A stretch of DNA of 8,547 bases from Candidatus Krumholzibacteriota bacterium (GTDB lineage Bacteria; Krumholzibacteriota; Krumholzibacteriia; Krumholzibacteriales; Krumholzibacteriaceae), in contig DAOVNN010000113.1 in the NCBI GenBank assembly GCA_030630165.1, positions 1 through 8,547 of the forward strand, read 5' to 3'. The first letter of the stretch is position 1. The number at the start of each line of letters is the position of its first letter. The translations under genes and the position numbers were made by a program. Under the pieces are notes generated by a model that ran no database searches, was not told the DNA's origin, and saw only the letters and a list, made by a program, of their open reading frames with translations. Below, one piece after another: positions 1-5,956 of this stretch.

Positions 1-2
1 GA

Positions 3-518
3 AGCGGGGCGATGCTGTGCCGGCGGATGCCGGTCCTCCTCGAAGCGGAACTGCTTCTCGCCGAGGGCAGGCCGGCGGAAGCGATAGCCTTCATGGAAGC
101 GGAAGATTCGATGTATACGCCGAGAATCTACTTCAACACACTCGGCATGTATAATCTGCCGTCCAGACAGGACGTTGTCGCCCGCGCGTATGTCGCTCTG
201 GGAGACAATGCGAATGCGATCATGGAATACGAGCATATGCTGACATTTGATCCGTCGAGCGCCGACCGCCGCCTGCGCATCCCTATATATCACTACCAAG
301 TCGCGTTATTGTATGAGAAAGAGGGTCGAAACGATCTCGCAGCGAAGAATTACGAGCGGTACCTCGAGATCATGAAGAAAGCCGATGACGGGATCGTCGA
401 GGTCGAGGATGCCAGGCGCAGGCTGGAAAAACTCAGACGCTCCTCGAGTATCATCCGCTCTTCATCTTCTCCCAGAATGCCCGGAGCGATACAATCAATG
501 TATCAGCTACTTTCTTGA
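3..518 (+). CDS. TPR-repeat protein, C-terminal part (5' end outside window)
   Basis: The reading frame is open to the left edge, so the ATG at 12 is probably internal and the true start lies upstream. Counting that Met as residue 1, helix pairs of tetratricopeptide type are visible: a half repeat near residues 7-29 (LLEAELLLAEGRPAEAIAFM), one at about 54-82 (ARAYVALGDNANAIMEYEHM, then DP), and one at about 93-122 (ALLYEKEGRNDLAAKNYERY). A closing VEDARRRLEKLR follows at 131-142. TPRs are protein-interaction scaffolds. This end (a repeat, then 'DDGIVEVEDARRRL') resembles the C-terminus of TPR-containing bacterial Ser/Thr kinases and adenylate cyclases, but the catalytic part is not in the window, so the function is open. 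The last 22 or so residues (about 147-168), rich in Ser, are read from the antisense of the convergent PIN gene and look non-native. Confidence 0.75.
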   Translation, partial: SGAMLCRRMPVLLEAELLLAEGRPAEAIAFMEAEDSMYTPRIYFNTLGMYNLPSRQDVVARAYVALGDNANAIMEYEHMLTFDPSSADRRLRIPIYHYQVALLYEKEGRNDLAAKNYERYLEIMKKADDGIVEVEDARRRLEKLRRSSSIIRSSSSPRMPGAIQSMYQLLS

Positions 519-852
519 GCATGACGAGCTCTCCATCACCGGTAATCAGGTAGACCGCTCCTGATGAAACAGCGGTGCCCAGAATCGGCAGATTGGAGTT
601 GTCTTTCAGATCTTGAATTGAAACATCGACCGGCCTGACAGGTTCCGCGCTGCTTCGCAGATAACTGTCAATCTGACCCACCACTTCTTCCGGAATCTTT
701 ACCTTACCGAGAAGCGCCGCCCTCACCTCGCCGAGTATCTCTTCGCAGATGATCATCTCGTGGTTTTCGAGGCAGTATTCGAAGAGTGCGTGGCAGAGCC
801 CGCGCGTGGCGAAGGCTGCGATGATGACGTTGGAATCGAGAACAAGCCTCAT
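451..852 (-). CDS. PIN-domain toxin of a toxin-antitoxin pair
   Basis: 133-residue single-domain PIN protein, the normal size for PIN toxins. PIN toxins are Mg-dependent ribonucleases held inactive by their antitoxin. Residues 1-14 (MRLVLDSNVIIAAF) match the first PIN strand with catalytic Asp6. Glu42 in EEILGEV (Glu38 as alternative) is the second acid. TGDGEL carries the last acid, Asp106. In the third-acid segment (81-91, DLKDNSNLPIL) the position where relatives have Asp, two residues before Pro, is Asn87; Asp84 and Asp81 lie nearby. The style matches the COG1569-like 'putative toxin component, PIN family'. The start ATG overlaps the antitoxin stop as ATGA (849-852), which indicates translational coupling. 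The 3' end overlaps the convergent TPR gene by 68 bp. Which RNA it cuts cannot be told from sequence, and the Asn87 change makes activity uncertain. Confidence 0.88.
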   Translation of the reverse strand: MRLVLDSNVIIAAFATRGLCHALFEYCLENHEMIICEEILGEVRAALLGKVKIPEEVVGQIDSYLRSSAEPVRPVDVSIQDLKDNSNLPILGTAVSSGAVYLITGDGELVMLKKVADTLIVSLRAFWEKMKSG

Positions 853-1067
853 TCGAGGTCCTTAAAGATATCTTCGTCTGTGAGGAGCCCCTGGGCCTCG
901 GCAAAGGGCAGCACCCTGCCGCGCAGCCGCCGGAACCGATGGATAGAGATATACTTGCGGATAGATTCCCGGATGATGTCACTTACCGGGATATCCTCAC
1001 TGGCGGATATCTCCTGAAGTTCCTTGCGCAGATCGTCCGGAAGACGCACGGTGATCGGTTTTTTCAT
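849..1067 (-). CDS. Ribbon-helix-helix (CopG/MetJ-type) antitoxin
   Basis: 72-residue protein. Residues 4-8 (PITVR) form the DNA-contacting beta strand, 10-22 (PDDLRKELQEISA) helix 1, and 27-41 (PVSDIIRESIRKYIS) helix 2, which is the classic ribbon-helix-helix dimer. The basic linker RFRRLRGR (44-51) is followed by an acidic tail, AEAQGLLTDEDIFKDLE, of the kind that wraps the partner toxin. As first gene of the pair it should both neutralise the PIN toxin and repress the operon. The start is well fixed: AGGAGG at 1075-1080 lies 7 nt before the ATG, and the promoter is just upstream. The 4-bp overlap with the toxin start (ATGA) shows that the two genes are one unit. RHH family membership is secure; its pairing with this toxin is inferred from the overlap. 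Confidence 0.9.
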   Translation of the reverse strand: MKKPITVRLPDDLRKELQEISASEDIPVSDIIRESIRKYISIHRFRRLRGRVLPFAEAQGLLTDEDIFKDLE

Positions 1068-1074
1068 GACGAGA

Positions 1075-1103
1075 CCTCCTGTATTACATTGTAATACAGG
1101 AGG
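1075..1103. promoter_or_regulatory. Perfect palindromic operator of the toxin-antitoxin operon
   Basis: The 13-nt arms CCTCCTGTATTAC and GTAATACAGGAGG are exact reverse complements separated by ATT. The palindrome covers the -10 box (1088-1093), the predicted transcription start and the AGGAGG ribosome-binding site of the antitoxin. RHH antitoxins typically bind palindromes over their own promoter, so this is the likely autorepression site. Because transcription should begin near 1081, only one arm would be in the mRNA, so a role as an RNA hairpin is less likely than a role as a DNA operator. Confidence 0.85.
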
Positions 1104-1116
1104 CCGTTTCCGTCAA
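1088..1116 (-). promoter_or_regulatory. Sigma70-type promoter of the toxin-antitoxin operon
   Basis: On the minus strand, TTGACG (1116-1111) is followed by a 17-nt spacer and TACAAT (1093-1088), close to the consensus TTGACA-17-TATAAT. The expected start near 1080-1082 gives a leader of only about 14 nt that consists almost entirely of the ribosome-binding site. The -35 box sits 16 bp beyond the stop codon of the upstream gene, so the operon has its own promoter. Confidence 0.75.
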
Positions 1117-1131
1117 GTGGTCTTCACGTAA

Positions 1132-3177
1132 TCAGCGCAGCAACACCATATTAAGGGTCTGGATAATAATGCCGGCTATGAACCTGTAGAAGTAGAACCC
1201 GCTCGCCGCCGTTGCGCCGCTGCGGTCGCGGCCATTCCATGTCACATCATGCATGCCCGCAGGCAGATGACCGTTTACGAGATTCCGGATCATCCGTCCA
1301 CTGACATCGTACACTGTAAGCGAGACATCCCCCGGTGACGCGAGCTCGAAAGAGATCGTCGTCGCCGGATTGAACGGATTGGGCGAAGCGCTCATCAGTC
1401 TCGTCTCACCGGTGAGCAGGTACGGCCTGTCCGGCTTGTCGAAGTCCGGCGGCGGACCAACAAGCGTCACGCAGTCGGCCATCTGGAAGGCCGTCCCGTC
1501 CTCGAATTCACCGGTCATCGTCAACGTCCACACCTCGCCCGGCTCGGGTATCGACAGGATGATCCTCGTACCGGCGATCTCCTGGTTGCTGAACTTCAGC
1601 AGAAGGTCGGTGTATCCATCCGGGCCTTCCTCGGCGCAGTGACAGGGCCCGTCACTCTCGCCCGGACCCGCTACATCGCAATACGACTGTCCCCTGTCGA
1701 GTGGAGCGACTCCGTTGAGCCTCACCATCGAGACGTCGATCTCCGTCACGTCGAATCCCTCACCTCCGAGGATCGCTACGGGCATCACGCCGCCCTTCTT
1801 TCTGTTCCCGCTCATTAGAAATTCGAAGTTCTTGATATTGAACGGGTTTTTACATGTACCGGGCTTGATGTCGAGGTCCCCGGCAAGCGGCGGCTCCTCG
1901 AGCGTCCAGTGTACCTGAATCTCCTCGCCGTTATGTTCGTAAGTCATGCCGTTGAAGAGTCGTTTGCAGCGGGCTGCGTTGTCCAGTAATCCCTCGAGAC
2001 CATCGCCGCAGACATTCGCGATATGAAACTCAATCGATCCACCCGGCCGCAGTTCAGCGAACTTGCCCGTACTAAAAATGTGCCGGACGTCGTAATGGTA
2101 ACTCATGTTCCTGCTCCGCCCGGGCGTCGACATGACTTCGTAGCGTTCGAAGTCGTTTCCTGGATAAGGTTGGTTCCCAAAAGGCGGATTCGCGTTGAAT
2201 ATCCGGATTCTCGACCATTCAGCCCGTCCCGGTACGGTCGAAAGCGACGGAGCCTCGGAAGTGCCCAGTATCATCGTCCCATAATAGCTTGTCGTCCTTC
2301 CCCCATCCCCATCGGAATCATACACATAACCTATATCAACGTATACCTCGCCGTCCCCCGAATCCCTCATGCCGCGCCAGCTCCCGCCGGCGTCTTCAAG
2401 ATAGTAGCCCTGTTCGTTCCTTCTCCCGGTATCGCCGTCGGAAAAGATCCCCAGGCAGACGTCCTCGAGGACCTCGTCGCCGACGTTAGTGATGGTGAAC
2501 TTCACGCCGACGAAGTCGTCGAATTCATCGTCGTCCCACTGGTACGTCTCCATCCTTACCATCACGTCGAGCGGCTCGTGCTCCGGGTAGATGCTGCCAA
2601 CATCCCGGATATTGTCCGCGAACCACGAACTGAACATCTGCGGCGATATGGCGGCGAAGTCCTCGTCCACGAGGCCGTCCCCGTCGTTGTCGTGCCCGTC
2701 GAGCCAGTCCTCATCCATCAGGCCATCCCCGTCGTCATCGGCGCCTGTTGACGGCAGCCTCTTCCCCCCAGGGGCTCCCTCGCAGGAGTTGTAGATGATA
2801 TCGATCGCGTCGTCGGTCGGCAGAAACTCCCTTTCGAAGGCGGAAGTCGACACGGCCGGCACGCCGGACTTTATCGCTCCTACCCATATCCCTGCGACGT
2901 ATAGATGCTCGACCCCGCTTCCGGCCGGCCACTCGGCCGAGGGAAACCGGGCGACCGGGGAAGACGAACCGGGGCACGATCCGAAGACCCCCCAGTTCCC
3001 CGTATGGAGAAGAAGCTCTCCGATGTCATGGACCCCCGATCCATCATAGACCATGACACCGAGATTATTTCGTTCGCCGTCTATTATCAGACGACTGTCC
3101 TCCTTTGCCAGGGCAAAATCCACAGGCAGGACGAGAATCAGGATCAGAATGACCGAGAAGGATAGTAGAGAGCGCAT
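1132..3177 (-). CDS. Secreted protein with aspartate-rich Ca-binding-type loops and FlgD-like/T9SS-like C-terminal sorting module
   Basis: About 681 residues from the start chosen here. An upstream in-frame ATG at 3204 would add 9 residues but has no ribosome site, whereas GGGGG lies 8 nt before the ATG at 3177. Numbering from 3177: signal peptide 1-24 (MRSLLSF, a hydrophobic stretch, ALA then KEDS). Two DxDGDGxxDED loops lie at about 147-174, of the thrombospondin type-3/dockerin-like calcium-binding kind. A beta-rich module at about 436-541 runs from DIKPGTCKNPFNIK through MPVAILGGEGFD and PCHC to DGYTDLLLKFSNQEI, with four Cys. A C-terminal module at about 595-681 starts SASPNPFNPATTISFELA, continues VYDVSGR and FYFYRF, and ends MVLLR; this is the FlgD Ig-like/type IX-like sorting pattern. 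Likely exported or surface-attached; the substrate or role of the body is not recognised. It is divergent from the exported DUF302-like gene at 3368. Confidence 0.8.
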   Translation of the reverse strand: MRSLLSFSVILILILVLPVDFALAKEDSRLIIDGERNNLGVMVYDGSGVHDIGELLLHTGNWGVFGSCPGSSSPVARFPSAEWPAGSGVEHLYVAGIWVGAIKSGVPAVSTSAFEREFLPTDDAIDIIYNSCEGAPGGKRLPSTGADDDGDGLMDEDWLDGHDNDGDGLVDEDFAAISPQMFSSWFADNIRDVGSIYPEHEPLDVMVRMETYQWDDDEFDDFVGVKFTITNVGDEVLEDVCLGIFSDGDTGRRNEQGYYLEDAGGSWRGMRDSGDGEVYVDIGYVYDSDGDGGRTTSYYGTMILGTSEAPSLSTVPGRAEWSRIRIFNANPPFGNQPYPGNDFERYEVMSTPGRSRNMSYHYDVRHIFSTGKFAELRPGGSIEFHIANVCGDGLEGLLDNAARCKRLFNGMTYEHNGEEIQVHWTLEEPPLAGDLDIKPGTCKNPFNIKNFEFLMSGNRKKGGVMPVAILGGEGFDVTEIDVSMVRLNGVAPLDRGQSYCDVAGPGESDGPCHCAEEGPDGYTDLLLKFSNQEIAGTRIILSIPEPGEVWTLTMTGEFEDGTAFQMADCVTLVGPPPDFDKPDRPYLLTGETRLMSASPNPFNPATTISFELASPGDVSLTVYDVSGRMIRNLVNGHLPAGMHDVTWNGRDRSGATAASGFYFYRFIAGIIIQTLNMVLLR

Positions 3178-3367
3178 GGCTTTTACCCCCATAGGATAAA
3201 TCATGGGGCAGGCGGGGATTCAGTTATTGAATAAAGAACCTCTGCTTACCTGTTTAAAGTATACAGGAACCCGTCATGACGAGCCATGTATTAATCTGTT
3301 GCATTATAATCATTATTAGTACTATTTTCCGGCATATATTGTCAGGACATTCAAAAGGAGAAGATCG
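3178..3367. promoter_or_regulatory. Divergent intergenic region with candidate promoters
   Basis: AT-rich gap between two outward-reading genes for exported proteins. Plus strand: a perfect TATAAT at 3305-3310 would give a leader of about 50 nt to the gene at 3368, but no good -35 hexamer sits 16-18 nt upstream. Minus strand: TATACT (3263-3258) is a possible -10 for the gene starting at 3177, again without a convincing -35. It is enclosed by a short dyad, CCTGT (3249-3253) and ACAGG (3263-3267). These are weak, motif-only calls. Confidence 0.35.
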
Positions 3368-4384
3368 ATGATCACACGTAAATCAAATCTGATCATAATC
3401 GCCATCCTGGTGATTGCTGTTCTCGCGCTGTCCCAGCCGGGAAACGCGATCGATGGTGAGTCCTACGGCGTATACCAGTACGTTGTCCGTCAGGCCGAAG
3501 GCTCTATCGACGGGATATCGACCGCGATCGGTGAGGCAGCCGTCAATTCAGGCTGGCGCGTAGCTGGCACGGTCGATTCGGGCGATCCCGACAAATGCAA
3601 TTTCAAATCCCGGGTTATCGTGCTGTACCATGCGAAGTACGCCGACGTGATCATCGGCGCCAATATCGAGACGGGCCCATACGCCTCCCTCGACCGCATC
3701 AACATCTTCGAGGACGAGGAAGGGACGCACGTATCTGTCGTCAACCCGAACTCGATCAACCGCACGATCCTGATGGATGACACCAGCTACAGAGAGATCT
3801 CCGAGAAGCACCTGCAGGATCTTCGTGCAATGATCCTCTCGGTCATCAGCGGCACAGAGAGCGACGCACAGTACGGCGAGTTCCGAACAAAGGGATATAT
3901 CGGCAAGACGATGGGCGTCGTCGCCGGCGGCGATTTCCAGAAGCTCATAAAACACAAGTACAGGGTCAAAGAAGGCGGCATAACGGCTGTCGGCCAGGCC
4001 ATCGGGATGGGATTCAGGGACAAGACGACAAAGTGGGGGCTCGAACACGTCTACGAGGTCTTCATAGCGTCTCACAACATCTATGTCATCGGCGTCTCCG
4101 GCTCGCCGATGGCCACGAAGTCCTTCCAGATAGTCAAGGGCGGCCGCAATGAGCAGCGCAAGGAATTCGCCTGCCCCGGCCTCTCACACGCCGCGGCCTT
4201 CCCGCTCGAGATCGTTGTCCACAAGGACGACGATGGCCAGATCAGGATAGCCATAGTCGACGCGATGTACCGGATGAAGATATACTTCGAGGACGCGGGA
4301 ACAACAGCGTTCATGAAGAACATGAAGATGCCCGGCTCGATCGACAAGGAGATCACAAAGCATATCATGAAGAGCTTCGAGTAA
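3368..4384 (+). CDS. Exported protein with DUF302-like domain(s)
   Basis: 338 residues. AAGGAG (3355-3360) 7 nt before the ATG fixes the start. Signal peptide at about 1-27: MITRKSN, a long Ile/Leu/Val core, then a predicted cut after PGNA. Residues 38-158 resemble DUF302: a Val-rich strand and 'SIDGISTAIGEAAVNSGWRV' helix, then Lys/Tyr-Ala-Asp (90-93), RINIFEDEEGTHVSVVNPNS (110-129), and a helix EISEKHLQDLRAMI. A second half echoes this: AAFPLEIVVHKDDDGQIRIA (275-294), then DAMYRMKIYFEDAG and a closing helix IDKEITKHIMKSF. It may therefore be a diverged tandem copy. DUF302 proteins are small alpha-beta proteins with no settled function, found in the periplasm and elsewhere. Expected to act outside the cytoplasmic membrane. 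It is convergent with the regulator at 4442, with a 57-bp gap and no clear terminator. The family call rests on remembered pattern, so confidence is moderate. Confidence 0.68.
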   Translation: MITRKSNLIIIAILVIAVLALSQPGNAIDGESYGVYQYVVRQAEGSIDGISTAIGEAAVNSGWRVAGTVDSGDPDKCNFKSRVIVLYHAKYADVIIGANIETGPYASLDRINIFEDEEGTHVSVVNPNSINRTILMDDTSYREISEKHLQDLRAMILSVISGTESDAQYGEFRTKGYIGKTMGVVAGGDFQKLIKHKYRVKEGGITAVGQAIGMGFRDKTTKWGLEHVYEVFIASHNIYVIGVSGSPMATKSFQIVKGGRNEQRKEFACPGLSHAAAFPLEIVVHKDDDGQIRIAIVDAMYRMKIYFEDAGTTAFMKNMKMPGSIDKEITKHIMKSFE

Positions 4385-4441
4385 TGATCTGACCGGACAC
4401 AGGAGCGAGGCTCTAGTACTACCAGAAAAGACGGGTGATTC

Positions 4442-4942
4442 TCAGTCCTTGTAGACAGCCAGCAGGTCGAGCATCATCCTGCTCCTTTTTTCGTTCCCAA
4501 GGGCCTTCATCATGATCCTGTCGAACTTGCTGCACGACTTCTCCAGATCGTTCATCCGTGTATAGACGCCACTCCCCCTGGCCAGCCCGGCGTTGGCAAG
4601 CAGGCTGCGAAGCGCTTCGAGTGCCGGGTTGAACTCACGTTCCTTTCGCACCCTCGCGATACTGAAGAGCATCTTCCATATGTCAGGCTCCGCTACATAG
4701 AAATCACGCCTGTCGCCCGAGATGTGAACGCGGTGGATCACTCCCCAGTTTCGAAGCTCCTTGAGCGACATGCTCGCGTTGCCCCTGCTGATGTTGAGTT
4801 CCTCGGAAACGGTCTCGAGATCGACGGGCTCCTCGGAGAGCATGATATAGGCGTGGATCCTCGCCATCGACCTGTTGATCCCCCACAGCACCCCCATCGT
4901 GCCCCAGGTCTCGATGAAATGATTATGTTCATCTGTCATCAT
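4442..4942 (-). CDS. GbsR/MarR-family transcriptional regulator
   Basis: 166 residues. The pattern is that of GbsR-type winged-helix regulators: N-terminal helix FIETWGTMGVLWGINRSMAR (9-28), then IHAYIMLSEEPVDLETVSEE (29-48), the recognition helix around ISRGNASMSLKELRNWGVI (51-69), and a wing HRVHISGDRRDFYVAEPD (70-87). The C-terminal half (90-166) is helical and charged, suited to dimerisation. The GDRRDFY wing is a hallmark of the family. GbsR relatives control osmoprotectant or transport genes in some bacteria; no such target is next to this gene, so its regulon is unknown. AAAGGA (4955-4950) 7 nt before the ATG at 4942 supports the start; a second ATG follows at once. It lies 66 bp downstream of the SPFH gene on the same strand but has its own -10 box inside a long inverted repeat, which suggests autoregulation. 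Confidence 0.87.
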   Translation of the reverse strand: MMTDEHNHFIETWGTMGVLWGINRSMARIHAYIMLSEEPVDLETVSEELNISRGNASMSLKELRNWGVIHRVHISGDRRDFYVAEPDIWKMLFSIARVRKEREFNPALEALRSLLANAGLARGSGVYTRMNDLEKSCSKFDRIMMKALGNEKRSRMMLDLLAVYKD

Positions 4943-4998
4943 GTTTCAATCCTTTCTGAACGTATTATACTTTTAGCACAGTCTGAAAGGATTGCAAC
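4943..4998. repeat. Long inverted repeat around the regulator promoter (probable operator)
   Basis: Left arm GTTTCAATCCTTTCTGA (4943-4959) and right arm TCTGAAAGGATTGCAAC (4982-4998) are reverse complements at 15 of 17 positions, with a 22-nt AT-rich spacer. The left arm contains the ribosome-binding site of the regulator; the spacer contains its TATAAT (-10). No run of T follows, so this does not look like a terminator for the SPFH gene. The simplest reading is a two-half-site operator for the adjacent regulator. Confidence 0.6.
4964..4969 (-). promoter_or_regulatory. -10 box of the GbsR-type regulator gene
   Basis: Perfect TATAAT on the minus strand, 21 nt before the start codon, predicting a leader of about 14 nt. 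No TTGACA-like hexamer exists 16-19 nt upstream; the region where it should be is occupied by the right arm of the inverted repeat. That fits a weak or activator-dependent promoter. Confidence 0.5.
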
Positions 4999-5008
4999 GT
5001 TATTCGGA

Positions 5009-5875
5009 TCAGTTGTCCCCTCCGCCCTTACTGCCGACCGGCACAACGCCGCCGAGTTCGCCTATGACGTTGACCAGCTCCGAGTCTGCGGGAACGACTA
5101 TCTTCGAGTTGTTCTTCAGAGAGTTCTCCACCGTCTCGAGCTTCTTGAGGATCTGCGCGTTTCCGACGAAGTACTTGTTCGCCGCCTCGTTGACGAGCCT
5201 GATAGCCTCGGCCTGTCCCTCGGCCTGCAGGATCCGTCCCTGCCTGATACCCTCGGCCTTCTTGATCTCGGAGCGCTTCAGGCCGTCCGCCTCCCGCTCC
5301 GCGGCGTTCGCGTAATCGAGCGCGGCGATCTTCTCGTTCTCCGCCTTGACGACCTTGTTCATCGTCTCCTGGACATCCTGCGGCGGATCGATCTCCTTGA
5401 GCTCGGTGCGGACTATCTCCATACCCCAGTTCTTTGTCTCACTGGCTAGCGTGGTGAGAAGATCGCCGTTGATCTTGTCTCGCTCGCTGTTGGCCGACTT
5501 GAGCGTAAGCGTACCGATGATGTTACGCAGTGTAGTGCGGGCGAGGTTGACGATCTGGTACTTGTAGTCGTTGACGTTGTACTGCGAGCTCTTCACGCTC
5601 TCTTCGTCATTCTTTACCTTGAAGTAGACCTGGGCGTCGACGCGGGCGTTGAGGTTGTCGTTGGTGATGATCTCCTGGGGCTGGGCATCGATCATCTGCT
5701 CGGTGACGTTGATCCTTAACATCCGTTCGAGCAGGGGAAATACCCAGTGGAACCCCGGCTGTGCGAAACGGTTGTACTTTCCGAGCCTCTCGACAAGAGC
5801 CCTGTGGGTCGGCCTGACTATCCTGACACCGATCAGGAAGAAGAACAGGACCGCCGCTCCTATAAAATAATACAT
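5009..5875 (-). CDS. SPFH-domain (slipin/stomatin-type) membrane protein
   Basis: 288 residues, usual length for bacterial slipins. One N-terminal membrane helix (about 2-20, YYFIGAAVLFFFLIGVRIV) leads into the SPFH/prohibitin-homology domain (about 21-165). Family motifs seen: RPTHRALVERLGKYNRF, QPGFHWVFPL, TEQMIDAQPQEIITNDN, VDAQVYFKV, LARTTLRNIIGTLTL, and WGMEIVRTELKEIDPP. A charged coiled coil (about 166-240) rich in Ala/Glu/Lys is followed by ADSELVNVIGEL, also typical of slipins. Such proteins form large ring or cage oligomers on the membrane and are linked to membrane microdomains and proteolysis. They often pair with an NfeD-type protein, and none is encoded here. AAAGGAGG (5888-5881) 5 nt before the ATG makes the start secure. 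Same strand as carB (81-bp gap) and as the GbsR-type gene. Confidence 0.92.
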   Translation of the reverse strand: MYYFIGAAVLFFFLIGVRIVRPTHRALVERLGKYNRFAQPGFHWVFPLLERMLRINVTEQMIDAQPQEIITNDNLNARVDAQVYFKVKNDEESVKSSQYNVNDYKYQIVNLARTTLRNIIGTLTLKSANSERDKINGDLLTTLASETKNWGMEIVRTELKEIDPPQDVQETMNKVVKAENEKIAALDYANAAEREADGLKRSEIKKAEGIRQGRILQAEGQAEAIRLVNEAANKYFVGNAQILKKLETVENSLKNNSKIVVPADSELVNVIGELGGVVPVGSKGGGDN

Positions 5876-5911
5876 GGCACCCTCCTTTGTGTTTGAATGA
5901 GATAGATACTT

Positions 5912-5941
5912 ATTCTACATACACAACAGGGCGCCTGTATA
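5912..5941 (-). promoter_or_regulatory. Candidate promoter of the SPFH gene
   Basis: On the minus strand, TATACA (5941-5936) is followed by an 18-nt spacer and TAGAAT (5917-5912). The match to consensus is 4/6 at -35 and 5/6 at -10. It lies in the gap between the carB stop (5957) and the SPFH start, giving a leader of about 30 nt that ends in a strong ribosome site. Motif-only; read-through from carB is an alternative. Confidence 0.35.
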
Positions 5942-5956
5942 TTCAAATACCAGCCG

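Noticed and set aside
12..14. ATG as start of the TPR gene
   Set aside because: The frame is open to the window edge, there is no ribosome site, and the protein begins in mid-repeat.
2023..2751. 242-residue open frame on the plus strand
   Set aside because: It lies wholly antisense to the secreted-protein gene, with low-complexity Pro/Val/Arg composition and no domain: a shadow of a GC-rich gene.
3250..3266. CTGT...ACAG resembling a LexA box
   Set aside because: The spacing is 9 nt where the E. coli-type box needs 8, and neither flanking gene is an SOS-type gene.
4403..4413. Short hairpin in the convergent gap between the DUF302-like gene and the regulator
   Set aside because: A 4-bp stem without a T-run on either strand; not supportable as a terminator.
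4943..4959. GATTGAAAC-type end (minus strand), like the 3' end of many CRISPR repeats
   Set aside because: Only one inverted pair is present, with no direct repeats, no regular spacers and no cas genes. A regulator operator explains it better.
4724..5449. 241-residue open frame on the plus strand
   Set aside because: It crosses antisense over the regulator, the gap and the SPFH gene, both of which are firmly identified; its Leu/Arg/Asp-rich sequence is typical of a shadow frame.
5926..5938. Possible terminator hairpin after carB (ACAGG-GCG-CCTGT)
   Set aside because: The stem is only 5 bp and no T-run follows on the minus strand.
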